64,000 bases of DNA from Agromyces mariniharenae (GCF_008122505.1 NZ_VSSB01000001.1:62001-126000); one strand, 5' to 3'; positions 48,254 to 57,652 are shown, counted from the stretch's first letter. Notes: generated from the letters alone by a model not told the origin. Made by a program: numbers and translations.

Positions 48254-49488
48254 CGCACGACCTCCTTGGTGGCGGCGGGGCCGAAGGCCGAGCCGCGCTG
48301 GTTCGAGGGCGAGGACGCGGCGGGCGCGGCCTGCTCGGCGTCCTGGTAGGGCGAGCCGAGGGTCAGGTTGTCGCCGCGGTTGGCGTTGGGCGTCGCCTGG
48401 CGGGGCGCCTCGTCGCCGTACTTCGCGCGCACGAGCGACGCGTGCGTGGGCGCGTCGGGCACGTCGGCGGGGCGGTCCTTCGCGAACTCCTCGCGCAGCA
48501 CCGGCACGACCTCGCCGCCGAGCAGGTCGAGCTGCTCGAGCACGGTCTTCAGCGGGAGCCCGGCGTGGTCGATGAGCCAGAGCTGGCGCTGGTAGTCGCC
48601 GACGTAGTCGCGGAAGCCGAGCGTGCGGTCGATGACCTCCTGCGGGCTGCCCACGGTGAGCGGGGTCTGCTGGCTGAACTCCTCGAGGCTGGGGCCGTGG
48701 CCGTAGACCGGCGCGTTGTCGAAGTACGGACGGAAGTCGCGCACGGCGTCCTGCGAGTTCTTGCGCATGAACACCTGGCCGCCGAGGCCGACGATCGCCT
48801 GCGCGGCGGTGCCGTGGCCGTGGTGCTCGAAGCGCTGGCGGTACAGCGCGATCATGCGCTGCGTGTGCGAGGCGGGCCAGAAGATGTGGTTCGCGAAGAA
48901 GCCGTCGCCGTAGAACGCGGCCTGCTCGGCGATCTCGGGGCTGCGGATGGAACCGTGCCACACGAACGGCGGCACGCCGTCGAGGGGGCGCGGGGTCGAC
49001 GTGAAGCCCTGGAGCGGGGTGCGGAACTTGCCCTCCCAGTCGACGACGTCCTCGCGCCAGAGGCGGTGCAGCAGCTCGTAGGACTCGAGGGTGATCGGCA
49101 GGCCCTGGCGGATGTCCTTGCCGAACCACGGGTACACGGGGCCGGTGTTGCCGCGGCCGAGCATGAGGTCGGCGCGGCCGCCAGACACGTGCTGCAGCAT
49201 CGCGTAGTCCTCGGCGATCTTGACCGGGTCGTTGGTCGTGATCAGCGTGGTCGCGGTCGACAGCTGCAACGTCGACGTCTGGCCGGCGATGTAGGCGAGG
49301 GTCGTGGTGGGCGACGACGACCAGAACGGCGGGTTGTGGTGCTCACCGAGCGCGAAGACGTCGAGTCCGACCTCCTCCGCGTGCTTGGCGATCGTCAGCG
49401 TCGCCTGGATCCGCTCGGCCTCGGTCGGGGTTCGACCGGTCGTGGGGTCCTGCGTGATGTCGCTGACCGTGAAGATTCCGAACTGCAT
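48250..49488 (-). CDS. CE1758-type FMN-dependent luciferase-like monooxygenase
   Basis: 412-residue TIM-barrel oxidoreductase of the bacterial luciferase superfamily: FALGEHHNPPFW, TSTLQLSTATTLI and RADLMLGRGNTGPVYPWFG. ATG 49488 has AGGAGGG four bases upstream. The substrate is unknown; coupled reductase and monooxygenase genes like these are found in many actinobacteria. Confidence 0.9.
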   Translation of the reverse strand: MQFGIFTVSDITQDPTTGRTPTEAERIQATLTIAKHAEEVGLDVFALGEHHNPPFWSSSPTTTLAYIAGQTSTLQLSTATTLITTNDPVKIAEDYAMLQHVSGGRADLMLGRGNTGPVYPWFGKDIRQGLPITLESYELLHRLWREDVVDWEGKFRTPLQGFTSTPRPLDGVPPFVWHGSIRSPEIAEQAAFYGDGFFANHIFWPASHTQRMIALYRQRFEHHGHGTAAQAIVGLGGQVFMRKNSQDAVRDFRPYFDNAPVYGHGPSLEEFSQQTPLTVGSPQEVIDRTLGFRDYVGDYQRQLWLIDHAGLPLKTVLEQLDLLGGEVVPVLREEFAKDRPADVPDAPTHASLVRAKYGDEAPRQATPNANRGDNLTLGSPYQDAEQAAPAASSPSNQRGSAFGPAATKEVVR

Positions 49489-49581
49489 CTCGCCCTCCTG
49501 GGCTCTTCCTGCTACTCCATGCGTTTGCATGCAATCGTATCGAACGGATGCCCCGTCGAATTTATTCCCTCATCGTTTCCG

Positions 49582-50349
49582 TCACGTCCGCGCGAGCTCG
49601 AGCACCCGCTCCGCGGCATCCGCGAGCGCGACCCCGTAGCCCCGGCCGTGGCCCGCGGCGTGCACGGCGAGCGGATGCAGCTGATGCAGCGGGACGCGCT
49701 CGCGCCACCCCGCTCGCAGGGGCGCCGCCGCGTCGTACGCGGCGAGCACGGCGTCGAGGTGCGGACAGCCGAAGAGCGCGAGCATCGCGAGGTCGGTCTC
49801 GCGGTGGCCGCCGTGCGCCGCCGGGTCGATGAGCACGACGCCGCGTGCCGACCAGAGCACGTTGCCGTTCCAGAGGTCGCCGTGCAGGCGGGCGGGCGGC
49901 TCGTCGTCGTCGAACGCACCCGCCGCGATGACCTCGAGCGCCGCGCGCACGAGTCGGCCCTCCGCCGGCGTCGTGTCGCCCACCTCCTCGGCGATCCCGA
50001 GGTACGGCAGCACGCGGTCGCGCGCGTAGAACACGCCCCAGGTGCGCTCGGATGCCGCGGGGAGCCGGCGTCGGCCGATGAACATCGTCCCGTGCCACCC
50101 GTCGGGCGGGGCGCCGAACGCCCGGGCGCCGGCGGCGTGCGTGCGGGCGAGGGCGGCACCGAACGCCTGCGCCGCCGCACGGTCGGGACGCGTCTCCTCG
50201 ACGCGCTCGAGCTCGATCCGCCCGGGCGACACGGCCGCGACGCCCACCGTGCCGGCGCCGCCCGCCGCGGCCAACCACGCCAGGCCGGCCGCCTCCGCCT
50301 CGAAGAAGCCGTCGGGGGCATCCGCCCGGCGCTTCACGATCGTTCGCAC
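49582..50349 (-). CDS. Fructosamine kinase family protein
   Basis: 255 residues from GTG 50349. The APH-like fold has the catalytic HGDLWNGNVLW and metal-site LIDPAAHGGHRETDLAML, as in fructosamine/ketosamine-3-kinases, which start repair of glycated proteins or amines. GTG 50349 is chosen because CAGACT ends 6 bases before it. Confidence 0.88.
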   Translation of the reverse strand: MRTIVKRRADAPDGFFEAEAAGLAWLAAAGGAGTVGVAAVSPGRIELERVEETRPDRAAAQAFGAALARTHAAGARAFGAPPDGWHGTMFIGRRRLPAASERTWGVFYARDRVLPYLGIAEEVGDTTPAEGRLVRAALEVIAAGAFDDDEPPARLHGDLWNGNVLWSARGVVLIDPAAHGGHRETDLAMLALFGCPHLDAVLAAYDAAAPLRAGWRERVPLHQLHPLAVHAAGHGRGYGVALADAAERVLELART

Positions 50350-50355
50350 CGGGAC

Positions 50356-50361
50356 AGTCTG
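50356..50361 (-). promoter_or_regulatory. -10-like element (CAGACT) for the fructosamine kinase gene
   Basis: Minus-strand hexamer ends 6 bases before GTG 50349. Confidence 0.45.
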
Positions 50362-50370
50362 GCGCACGGA

Positions 50371-50402
50371 CGCGGGGCCCGCCGCATGCGACGGGCCCCG
50401 CG
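50371..50402 (-). terminator. Terminator hairpin downstream of the M28 aminopeptidase
   Basis: CGCGGGGCCCG and its exact complement flank a 10-base loop: an 11-bp stem 15 bases past the aminopeptidase stop. Confidence 0.7.
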
Positions 50403-50417
50403 GATCTCGACCGTGGA

Positions 50418-52034
50418 TCAGTCGGTCTCGGTGGGACCGTGGTCGTGGTCGTGCTCGAGACCACCCGCGTCGCCGTTGACGACGCCCTCGGGTCCCGCGG
50501 GTGCCGGCAGGGTCAGGCCGCCGGGCACCGGGACGCCGACGACGCCGTTCACGGACTCCGTCGAGTACGCGTAGGCGAGCACCGCGAGGGCGATCGCGTC
50601 GACGTTGACGTCGAACGCCGCCATGTTGATGTTGTCGAGCGTGTCGCACGCCTGGTGGTAGCACTGGTCGTACGACTCACCGGCGACGCCGCCCCAGATC
50701 GCCTGCTGCTCGGCGGTCTTGACGACCTCGGCGCCCGTGAAGAGGCCACCCGCCGGGATGCCCACGCGGATGAAGGCGTCGTAGTCGCTCCGGCCGCTGA
50801 ACTGCGCGTCGTCGTACGGCTGGCCGACCGACGTGTAGTAGCTCTCGAAGAGGTCCTCGATCTGCACCGAGCCGTCGGGGATCGGCACGCCCTGCGGGGC
50901 GTTCCAGCCGGTCTCGTCGCCGTCGTACACCATGAAGATGTGGTTGGGCGACGCCACCATGTCGAAGTTCAGGTAGAGCGCGATGCGGTCGCGCTCCTCC
51001 TGGCTGAGCTCGGCGACGTACTCCTCGGAGCCGATCAGGCCGGCCTCCTCGGCGCCCCACCACGCGAGGCGCACGGTGTTCTGCGGCTCGAGCTTCGAGA
51101 TGCTCTGGGCGAGCTCGAGCAGCGAGGCCGATCCGCTGCCGTTGTCGTTGATGCCGGGCCCGGCCTGCACGCTGTCGAGGTGCGCACCCGCCATCACCAC
51201 GTTGTCGTCGTTCACGCCGGACTTCTCGGCGATGACGTTCTTCTGCGGACGCGACTCGGGCGCGGGCACGAAGACGTGCGCGGACGAGCCGGCCTGCGAG
51301 AGGGCGACGCCCTGCTGGTAGCTCGCGCCGACGACGGGGATGTCGACCACGTTGGAGCCGCCGAGCGTGCCGACGATGAGCCCGTTGCGAGCATCGGTCG
51401 CGTCGTTGCCCTGGTTGAAGATGATCACGCCGGCGGCACCGGCGGCATCGGCGTTGATCGCCTTGTCGGCGAAGGGGCAGGTGCCGCGCTGGATCAGCGC
51501 GATGCTCCCGGCCGGGAAGGCGGCGAAGTCCGCCGGCTCGCATCCGCTCGTGCTCGTGTTGCCGATGCCGAGCTGGATGTCCACGGGGACGACCGCGGCG
51601 GTGACGTTCCCGGGCCCGCTACCGGTGAACGGCCCGGTCGGGTACTCCGCGTTGACCGGGGTCAGCTGGGTGAGCGTCGACGGCCCGACATAGGTGAAGG
51701 GGAACTCGTCGATCGACACGTTCCAGCCCGCGGCCTCGAGCGTCTCGACCACGTAGTCGACGCTCGCCTCGTAGCCGGGTGTGCCCGCGGCCCGGGTGTC
51801 CCCGTTCGCATCGGCGATCGCCTGGAGCGCCTCGAGGTGTTCGCGTGCTCCGTCGGCGTCGACGCACTCGAGCAGCTTCGACACCGTGTTGTTGTTCCGG
51901 TTGTCGCACTTCGCCGCGGGGGCGGGAGCGGCGGCGAGCGCGGCGCCGGTCGGAACGAGGGCGATGGTGAAGGCCGCCGCCGTCGCGATCGCGAGCGTGC
52001 GGGCGCGCCTGGAAAGTGGTGCAGATGGGTACAT
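50418..52034 (-). CDS. Secreted M28 family aminopeptidase with PA domain
   Basis: 538 residues from ATG 52034 (ribosome site GAAGGGA). A signal peptide ends near residue 35 (GAALAAAPA). A PA domain (about 140-270, with IALIQRGTCPFADKA) is inserted before the zinc core: GAHLDSV, GINDNGSGS, WGAEEAGLIG, LNFDMV and CYHQACD provide His, Asp, Glu, Asp and His. It resembles Streptomyces-type leucine aminopeptidases and would trim peptides outside the cell. The acidic, His-rich tail (HDHDHGP) is unusual and may bind metal. Confidence 0.92.
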   Translation of the reverse strand: MYPSAPLSRRARTLAIATAAAFTIALVPTGAALAAAPAPAAKCDNRNNNTVSKLLECVDADGAREHLEALQAIADANGDTRAAGTPGYEASVDYVVETLEAAGWNVSIDEFPFTYVGPSTLTQLTPVNAEYPTGPFTGSGPGNVTAAVVPVDIQLGIGNTSTSGCEPADFAAFPAGSIALIQRGTCPFADKAINADAAGAAGVIIFNQGNDATDARNGLIVGTLGGSNVVDIPVVGASYQQGVALSQAGSSAHVFVPAPESRPQKNVIAEKSGVNDDNVVMAGAHLDSVQAGPGINDNGSGSASLLELAQSISKLEPQNTVRLAWWGAEEAGLIGSEEYVAELSQEERDRIALYLNFDMVASPNHIFMVYDGDETGWNAPQGVPIPDGSVQIEDLFESYYTSVGQPYDDAQFSGRSDYDAFIRVGIPAGGLFTGAEVVKTAEQQAIWGGVAGESYDQCYHQACDTLDNINMAAFDVNVDAIALAVLAYAYSTESVNGVVGVPVPGGLTLPAPAGPEGVVNGDAGGLEHDHDHGPTETD

Positions 52035-52172
52035 CGTCTTCCCTTCCGTGCGAGTGTCCTCGTTGACACTCGTCTGGGGGAGCCTAAGCGGAGCCCGTGC
52101 GCGGGCGGAAGCCCCGCACCCGAAATGCCCCGCCCCGCGCACGATTGCTGCGTGGTCGCGCTCCCCGCTGGC

Positions 52173-52178
52173 TAGACT
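52173..52178 (+). promoter_or_regulatory. -10 element (TAGACT) for the GT2 gene
   Basis: It ends 5 bases before GTG 52184 and 8 before ATG 52187. Confidence 0.5.
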
Positions 52179-52186
52179 CTGCCGTG

Positions 52187-52987
52187 ATGGGCACGATTTC
52201 GGTCATCATCCCGTGTCTCGACGACGCGGGTTTCCTCGTCGCCTGCCTCGACGCCCTGGCGAGGCAGACCCGCCCGGCCGACGAGGTCATCGTCGTCGAC
52301 AACGGCTCCACGGATGCCTCGGTCGAGGTCGCGCTCGCCGCCGGCGCCCGCGTGGTCGACCAGCCCGTGCGCGGCATCTGGCCGGCGACCGCGGCCGGAT
52401 TCGACGCGGCATCCGGCGACGTGCTGGCCCGCCTCGACACCGATTCGGTGCCCGCGCCCGACTGGCTCGAGCGCATCGAGCAGCGGATGTCGCGCCGCGA
52501 CCACCCGACGGTCGTGACCGGCACGGGGGCGTTCTACGGGCAGACCGCGCCGCGCCGCTGGATCGCCCGGTACGTCTACCTCGGGGGGTACTTCACCGTG
52601 ATCGGCGCGCTGCTGGGGCATCCGCCGATCTACGGATCGAACTACGCCATCCGCGCCGATGCGTGGCTCGTGCTGCGCGACGTCGTGCACCGCGATCGCC
52701 CAGACCTGCACGACGACCTCGACCTCGCGTGGTGGCTGCGCCCCGGCATGACGGTCGTGTACGACCGGTCGCTCGTGGTGGGCGTCTCGGCGCGGCCGTT
52801 CGACAGCTTCGCCGAGCTGCGCCGGCGCGTGCGCATGGCGTTCCACACGCTCGGCGTCGAGTGGCGCGCGTGGCCGCCGTTGGAGCGACGCGCCGACCGG
52901 CGGATCGAGGTCGACCTCGTGTCGCCCGCCATGCTCGCCGAGGCGACGGATCCCGACGGCGACGGCGAGCGGCCGCTGCCCGCCTGA
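52187..52987 (+). CDS. Family 2 glycosyltransferase
   Basis: 266 residues. SVIIPCLDDAGFLVACLDAL, VVDNGSTDAS and RLDTDSVPAPDW (nucleotide-metal DxD) are GT2 features; FYGQTAPRRWIARY and DDLDLAWWLRPG follow. No transmembrane helix is obvious. Acceptor unknown. GTG 52184, one codon upstream, is an equally plausible leaderless start. Confidence 0.88.
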   Translation: MGTISVIIPCLDDAGFLVACLDALARQTRPADEVIVVDNGSTDASVEVALAAGARVVDQPVRGIWPATAAGFDAASGDVLARLDTDSVPAPDWLERIEQRMSRRDHPTVVTGTGAFYGQTAPRRWIARYVYLGGYFTVIGALLGHPPIYGSNYAIRADAWLVLRDVVHRDRPDLHDDLDLAWWLRPGMTVVYDRSLVVGVSARPFDSFAELRRRVRMAFHTLGVEWRAWPPLERRADRRIEVDLVSPAMLAEATDPDGDGERPLPA

Positions 52988-52993
52988 CCGGGC

Positions 52994-53983
52994 CTACGGC
53001 ACGGAATCGGTCTGTTCGAAGAGCTCCCGCATGTCGCGTACGAGCTGGTGCGGCGCCGTCTCGCACGGGCTGTGCCCGGTCGCGTAGACCGCGAGCCGCG
53101 CCCCGATCCGCTGCGCGAACCGCTCGTGCAGCTCGCGCGGCCACAGGTCGTGTGCCCCGACGGCAACGAGCTTCGGCACGGGCGACGCGGCGAGGCGCGC
53201 CCGCAGGTCGGGCGTGCGCATCATCAGCCCGATGATGTCGTCGACGCTCTCCCGACGGGTCAGCGCGAACCGCTCGCGCACGAACGCGAGGCGCCGCGGC
53301 GGCACCTTGTTGAGGTTGTTGCGGATGCCCCAGAGCATGAGCGCCGCGCCCTGCCGCGGCGACGTGAACCCGCTGATCGGCCCGATCCGCTTCACCCCCC
53401 GGAAGGCCTGCCCGGGCTCGGGTGGCGCGCTCAGCAGGGTGAGGCTCGCGAACCGGTCGGGGCGCTCGAGCAGCGCGAGCTCGGCGAGCGTGGCCGCGAA
53501 GCTGTAGCCCAGCACGTGCGCGTCGCCGGCGCCGTCGTCGAGCACCGCGAGCAGGTCGTCGAGGAAGAGGCGCTCGTCGTAGCGGCTGCGCGGCGGGTCG
53601 AGGTTCCACGGTCCGGCGTTCCACGACTCGTACTGCCCGGCGAGGTCGTAGGACTCCACCCGGAATCCGGCGTCGGCCAGGAGCGGCATCATGAGGACGA
53701 AGTCCTCCTTCGATCCCGTCGCGCCGGGTACGAGCACGACACGGGGCCCGTCGGCCGGGCCGAGCGCGACGCGCGCGAGCGGACCGCTGGGCGCCGCGAA
53801 CTCGGTCCGCTCGGTGCCGGGCGGGAAGGCGCGCCAGTCGAGGTCGGGGATGGCGGCGTCGAGCGCGAGGGCCTCGCCGCCGGGCACGGCCTCGTGCGAC
53901 GGCACCGCCTCGTTCACGGGCACGTCGTCGGGCGACGCGCCGCGCCGACGGAACGAACCGAGCACCCCTCCGAATGCGACCAC
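52994..53983 (-). CDS. Alpha/beta hydrolase
   Basis: 329 residues from GTG 53983. LVPGATGSKEDFVLM (oxyanion), nucleophile elbow GYSFAA and the late ATGHSPCETAPHQL (catalytic His) define the fold. Substrate unknown. It faces the thioredoxin gene; both appear leaderless. Confidence 0.85.
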   Translation of the reverse strand: MVAFGGVLGSFRRRGASPDDVPVNEAVPSHEAVPGGEALALDAAIPDLDWRAFPPGTERTEFAAPSGPLARVALGPADGPRVVLVPGATGSKEDFVLMMPLLADAGFRVESYDLAGQYESWNAGPWNLDPPRSRYDERLFLDDLLAVLDDGAGDAHVLGYSFAATLAELALLERPDRFASLTLLSAPPEPGQAFRGVKRIGPISGFTSPRQGAALMLWGIRNNLNKVPPRRLAFVRERFALTRRESVDDIIGLMMRTPDLRARLAASPVPKLVAVGAHDLWPRELHERFAQRIGARLAVYATGHSPCETAPHQLVRDMRELFEQTDSVP

Positions 53984-53989
53984 GCCACG

Positions 53990-53995
53990 AGGATA
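53990..53995 (-). promoter_or_regulatory. -10 element (TATCCT) for the alpha/beta hydrolase
   Basis: Minus-strand hexamer ends 6 bases before GTG 53983. Confidence 0.5.
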
Positions 53996-54052
53996 CTCGC
54001 GGCGTGCGGGTCGCCCACAGCGAACACCGGGCGATCCCCCGCCCGGCCGACA

Positions 54053-54058
54053 TAGGGT
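54053..54058 (+). promoter_or_regulatory. -10 element (TAGGGT) for leaderless trxA
   Basis: The hexamer ends 6 bases before ATG 54065. Confidence 0.55.
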
Positions 54059-54064
54059 GGTCGC

Positions 54065-54463
54065 ATGGCTACCGTGGCGCTCACCCTTGACGACTTCGAG
54101 AAGACCATCCTCGAGGGCGGCACCGTCCTCGTCGACTTCTGGGCGGAGTGGTGCGGTCCCTGCCGCCAGTTCGCGCCGAACTACGAGGCGGCGTCCGAGG
54201 CGAACCCCGACCTCGTCTTCGCGAAGGTCGACACCGAGGACCAGCAGCAGCTCGCCGCCGCGATGAACATCACGTCGATCCCCACGATCATGGCGTTCAA
54301 GGACGGCATCGGCGTGTTCGCGCAGGCCGGCGCACTCCCCCGTCCGATGCTCGACGACCTCATCTCCCAGGTGCGGGCGCTCGACATGGACCGCGTGCGC
54401 GCCGAGCTCGCGCAGCGCGAGACCGAGCAGGCGGTCGGCTCCTCGCAGGCCACCGAGGGCTGA
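54065..54463 (+). CDS. trxA: Thioredoxin
   Basis: 132 residues with the classic active site FWAEWCGPCRQFAP and cis-Pro in TSIPTIMAFKDG. It is a general cytoplasmic disulfide reductase. A 20-residue Glu/Gln-rich C-terminal tail extends beyond the usual 107 residues. No thioredoxin reductase is nearby. Confidence 0.93.
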   Translation: MATVALTLDDFEKTILEGGTVLVDFWAEWCGPCRQFAPNYEAASEANPDLVFAKVDTEDQQQLAAAMNITSIPTIMAFKDGIGVFAQAGALPRPMLDDLISQVRALDMDRVRAELAQRETEQAVGSSQATEG

Positions 54464-54472
54464 GCCCGGCGC

Positions 54473-55075
54473 TCAGGCGTCGAGGCCTTCGAGCCCGCTG
54501 AGGTCGAGATCGATGCCGTAGGGGCGTGATGCGCCCGTGATGATCGCGGGGACGCGCACGTAGGTCCCCCGCTCGCGCAGCCCGTCGAGCAGGTCGACCC
54601 AGCGGTCCTCGGCGACCCGGCCCAGGAAGCCGGCGTGGCGTGGACGGTCGCCGCCCACGAGCTGCACGCCGATGCGGTACCGGCGCTTCAGCCACCGGCT
54701 CGCACGGGGCACGAGCACGGCGTGCTGCTCGGCGCCGCCGTAGAGCCGCGCCAGCTCAATCGCGGGCTGGTGCCGGTTCGCCTCGTCGACGGGCACGACC
54801 GAACGCACCTCCCGCTCGCGTCGGGGCGCGTCGAGCACGTCGAGTCCCTCGAGCGTGGAGAGGTCGCCCCACCGGTCGGGGTTCGTGCGCCGGGCGCTGC
54901 GGACGAGCGAGACGATGAGCCATGCGATCGCGAGGCCGATGACCACCATGTAGGGCCAGAACACCGCGGGCGGGCCCTCGGGCCGGACCACCCCGGTCAG
55001 CAGGAGCAGCCCGATGAGCACGAGGAACGGGAGCGGCTCCCAGGCGAGCAGGGGCTTCGAACGGGGAGCGGGCAT
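54473..55075 (-). CDS. Membrane protein of unknown function
   Basis: 200 residues: two helices (about 13-30 and 38-59) then a 140-residue soluble part (DRWGDLSTLEGLDVLDAPRR, WLKRRYRIGVQLVGG) I do not recognise. TAGCCT ends 7 bases before ATG 55075, so the start is well supported. It is convergent with trxA. Confidence 0.7.
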   Translation of the reverse strand: MPAPRSKPLLAWEPLPFLVLIGLLLLTGVVRPEGPPAVFWPYMVVIGLAIAWLIVSLVRSARRTNPDRWGDLSTLEGLDVLDAPRREREVRSVVPVDEANRHQPAIELARLYGGAEQHAVLVPRASRWLKRRYRIGVQLVGGDRPRHAGFLGRVAEDRWVDLLDGLRERGTYVRVPAIITGASRPYGIDLDLSGLEGLDA

Positions 55076-55082
55076 GCCTCTC

Positions 55083-55088
55083 AGGCTA
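55083..55088 (-). promoter_or_regulatory. -10 element (TAGCCT) for the gene at 54473-55075
   Basis: Minus-strand hexamer ends 7 bases before ATG 55075. It overlaps the stop region of the upstream gene. Confidence 0.5.
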
Positions 55089-55092
55089 TCGC

Positions 55093-55980
55093 TCAGCGCA
55101 GGCCGGGCAGCCGCGCTGCGACCTCGTCGAGCACGGCTTCGTCGGCGGCGTAGAGGCCGTGTTCGCGCGGCCAGTGCGACACGACGTCGGTGAACCCGAG
55201 TTCCGCGGCCCGGCCCACGGCGTCCTCGAACGCCCGGACGCTCGCGAGGCTGTGGAACGCCTCGGAATCGAGCGAGAGCGTGCGGGCGATCGTCGACGGA
55301 TCGCGGCCGATCGCGTCGCACGCGTCGTCGAGCCGCGCCGAGAGCTCGCCCGCCGCGCGCCACCACGACTGGGCGTCGTCGCCGTCGCGCGACGTGGTGA
55401 CCCAGCCGTCGCCGAGGCGGGCGGCCAGCGCGAGCGCCTTCGGTCCGTTCGCGGCGAGGTGCAGCGGCATCCGCGGATGCTGCGACGGCTCGCCGACCAT
55501 GCGTGCACTCGACGCGGTGTACCAGGATCCCTCGAACGAGACGCCGCCCGACCCGGGCGCCTCGAACCGCAGCAGCACGTCGAGCGCCTCGACGAACTCG
55601 GCGTACCGCTCGAACCGCTCGCGGGGCGTCAGCTCGGGTTGGCCGAGCACGTACGCGTCGAACCCGGTGCCGCCCGAGCCGAGGCCGAGCAGCACGCGGC
55701 CGCCCGCGACCTGGTCGACCGTGGCGATGTCCTTCGCGAACGGCACGGGATGGCGGTAGTTCGGCGACGCGACGAACGTGCCGAGCCCGATGCGGCTCGT
55801 GACGGTCGCCGCGGCGGTCAGCGTCGGGACCGTCGCGTGCCAGCGTTCGCCCGCGAGGCCGCGCCACGCGAGGTGGTCGTAGGTCCACGCGTGGTCGAAC
55901 CCGTACTCCTCGGCCGCGCGCCAGCGTCTCGCCGCCTCGGGCCAGTCGTACTGGGGCAGGATGACGACGCCGAACCGCAT
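55093..55980 (-). CDS. LLM-class (F420-type) oxidoreductase
   Basis: 295-residue luciferase-like TIM barrel: RFGVVILPQYDWPEA, YDHLAWRG, GTFVASPNYRHPVPFAKD and GRVLLGLGSGGTGFDA match actinobacterial F420-dependent members; cofactor choice is inferred. TAGGCT ends 7 bases before the ATG. Substrate unknown. Confidence 0.87.
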   Translation of the reverse strand: MRFGVVILPQYDWPEAARRWRAAEEYGFDHAWTYDHLAWRGLAGERWHATVPTLTAAATVTSRIGLGTFVASPNYRHPVPFAKDIATVDQVAGGRVLLGLGSGGTGFDAYVLGQPELTPRERFERYAEFVEALDVLLRFEAPGSGGVSFEGSWYTASSARMVGEPSQHPRMPLHLAANGPKALALAARLGDGWVTTSRDGDDAQSWWRAAGELSARLDDACDAIGRDPSTIARTLSLDSEAFHSLASVRAFEDAVGRAAELGFTDVVSHWPREHGLYAADEAVLDEVAARLPGLR

Positions 55981-55987
55981 GGGCCCG

Positions 55988-55993
55988 AGCCTA
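55988..55993 (-). promoter_or_regulatory. -10 element (TAGGCT) for the LLM oxidoreductase
   Basis: Minus-strand hexamer ends 7 bases before ATG 55980; it lies over the end of the EamA gene. Confidence 0.55.
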
Positions 55994-56971
55994 GCGTCGG
56001 TCGGCGGATGCCGCGGAGGCGGGCACGGGTTCGCCGCCGAGCTCGACGGCGACGCCGGCCGGCTCGGGCGCAGGGCGCTCCATGCGCACGCAGATGATGC
56101 CGCCGAGGATCAACAGGCCGCCGAGGATCTGCAGCGGACCGAGCGCCTCGCCGATGAGGATCCAGCCGACGATGCCCGCGAACACCACCTCGGAGAGGCC
56201 GAGGAATGCCGCGAGGCGCGAGCCGAGCATTCGGATGGCGGCGAGGCCCGCCACGTAGGCGAACGCCGTCGAGACCGCGCCGACCGTGAGCAGCGGCACC
56301 CACCACGGCGCCGTGCCGCCGAGGAACGGGACGTCGGTGAGCGTCGCCTCCATCGGGAGCAGGCCCACGAGCCCGGTGAGCGCGAGCGCGATCGCGCCGA
56401 CGACGAACCCGGCAGCGATGAGCGCCACGGGCGGGAGCTGCTCGGCGGCGCGCTCGCCGATCGCGTAGTAGACGCAGACGCCGATCATCGCCACGGCCGC
56501 GAACAGCAGCCCGAGGGGGTCGAGCGAGCCGCCGCCCGGCCCGATGACGAGCACGAGCCCGGCGATGGCGAGCACCGAGCCGGCGAGGACGATGCGCTGC
56601 GGCATCCGTCGCGTGCGCACCCAGGCGAAGAGCACGAGCGCGATGGGCGCGAGGTACTCGATGAGGAGCGTCATCGAGACGGGGATGCGCTCGAGCGAGG
56701 CGTAGAACGCGAACTGCACGCCGGCGACGGCGACGAGGCCGTAGACGAGCACCGTCCACTTCGCGCGCCAGAGCGGGCGCAGGTCGAAGCGGAGGGCGAT
56801 GAGTCCCGGCACGGCGAGCAGCAGGGCCGCCACGGTGATGCGCGCGAGCACGGCCGCCCCGGGCGACCAACCGCTCTCGAGGAGCGGCTTCACGAACACG
56901 CCGCCGGCGCCGAACGCGAGCCCGGCCGCGAGGCCGAGCGCGATGCCGATCAGGCCTCGCGATGCGCGCAT
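55991..56971 (-). CDS. EamA family transporter (drug/metabolite exporter)
   Basis: 326 residues with ten hydrophobic segments in two EamA repeats (ERIPVSMTLLIEYLAPIAL; LAAFLGLSEVVFAGIVGWI). ATG 56971 has GGGGAGG five bases upstream; the frame is open to 57025. It exports an unknown small molecule. The divergent CGNR gene may regulate it. Confidence 0.9.
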   Translation of the reverse strand: MRASRGLIGIALGLAAGLAFGAGGVFVKPLLESGWSPGAAVLARITVAALLLAVPGLIALRFDLRPLWRAKWTVLVYGLVAVAGVQFAFYASLERIPVSMTLLIEYLAPIALVLFAWVRTRRMPQRIVLAGSVLAIAGLVLVIGPGGGSLDPLGLLFAAVAMIGVCVYYAIGERAAEQLPPVALIAAGFVVGAIALALTGLVGLLPMEATLTDVPFLGGTAPWWVPLLTVGAVSTAFAYVAGLAAIRMLGSRLAAFLGLSEVVFAGIVGWILIGEALGPLQILGGLLILGGIICVRMERPAPEPAGVAVELGGEPVPASAASADRR

Positions 56972-57065
56972 GGCCGCCTCCCCGGAAAGTTCGTGGATGT
57001 CGGCGCCGTCATGGGCGAACGCCATTATGCTGATGACGTTACCGGAGCAGGATGTCAGGAGTCAA

Positions 57066-57614
57066 ATGATTTTCACCGATGACACGACCGCGGCGCTGAA
57101 CTTCGTCGCGGCGCTCGCCGACACGGTGCCCGAGGCCTCCGAGTCCGGCGAGGACGAGCTCGCCACGACGGCCCAGCTCGACGCCCTGCTCGACGCGTGG
57201 CTCTACTCCGGACGGCGCGACGGCGACGCCCGCGAGCTCGCCGAGGTCGTCGCCGCGCGCGAGCGGCTGCGCGCGCTGTGGGCGCTCGACCGCGACGACG
57301 CGGTCGTCGAGGTGAACGCGATCCTCACCGAGTCGAGGGCGATCCCCCGCCTGGTGCGGCACGACACGCTCGACTGGCACATCCACGCCACGTCGCTCGA
57401 CGCGCCGCTCGCCGAGCGCATCCTCGTCGAGGCGGCGATGGCGCTCGTCGACGTCATCCGCGCCGACGAGGCCGACCGCATGCGGGCGTGCGCCGCCGAC
57501 GACTGCACGGGCATCTTCCTCGACCTCTCGAAGAACGGCTCCCGCCGCTTCTGCTCGACGCGGTGCGGCAATCGCATGGCCGTGCGAGCGTACCGGGCGC
57601 GCAGCACGGGATAG
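57066..57614 (+). CDS. CGNR zinc-finger regulator
   Basis: 182 residues: an N-terminal ABATE-like ligand domain and a C-terminal zinc finger with CAADDC and CSTRCGNR, the family signature, followed by a basic RAYRARSTG tail that binds DNA. ATG 57066 has CAGGAG upstream. It is divergent from the EamA exporter, the usual layout of a regulator and its target. Confidence 0.9.
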   Translation: MIFTDDTTAALNFVAALADTVPEASESGEDELATTAQLDALLDAWLYSGRRDGDARELAEVVAARERLRALWALDRDDAVVEVNAILTESRAIPRLVRHDTLDWHIHATSLDAPLAERILVEAAMALVDVIRADEADRMRACAADDCTGIFLDLSKNGSRRFCSTRCGNRMAVRAYRARSTG

Positions 57615-57652
57615 CGCCGGTCGCGGCATCCGCCCGCGGCATCGACACATGA

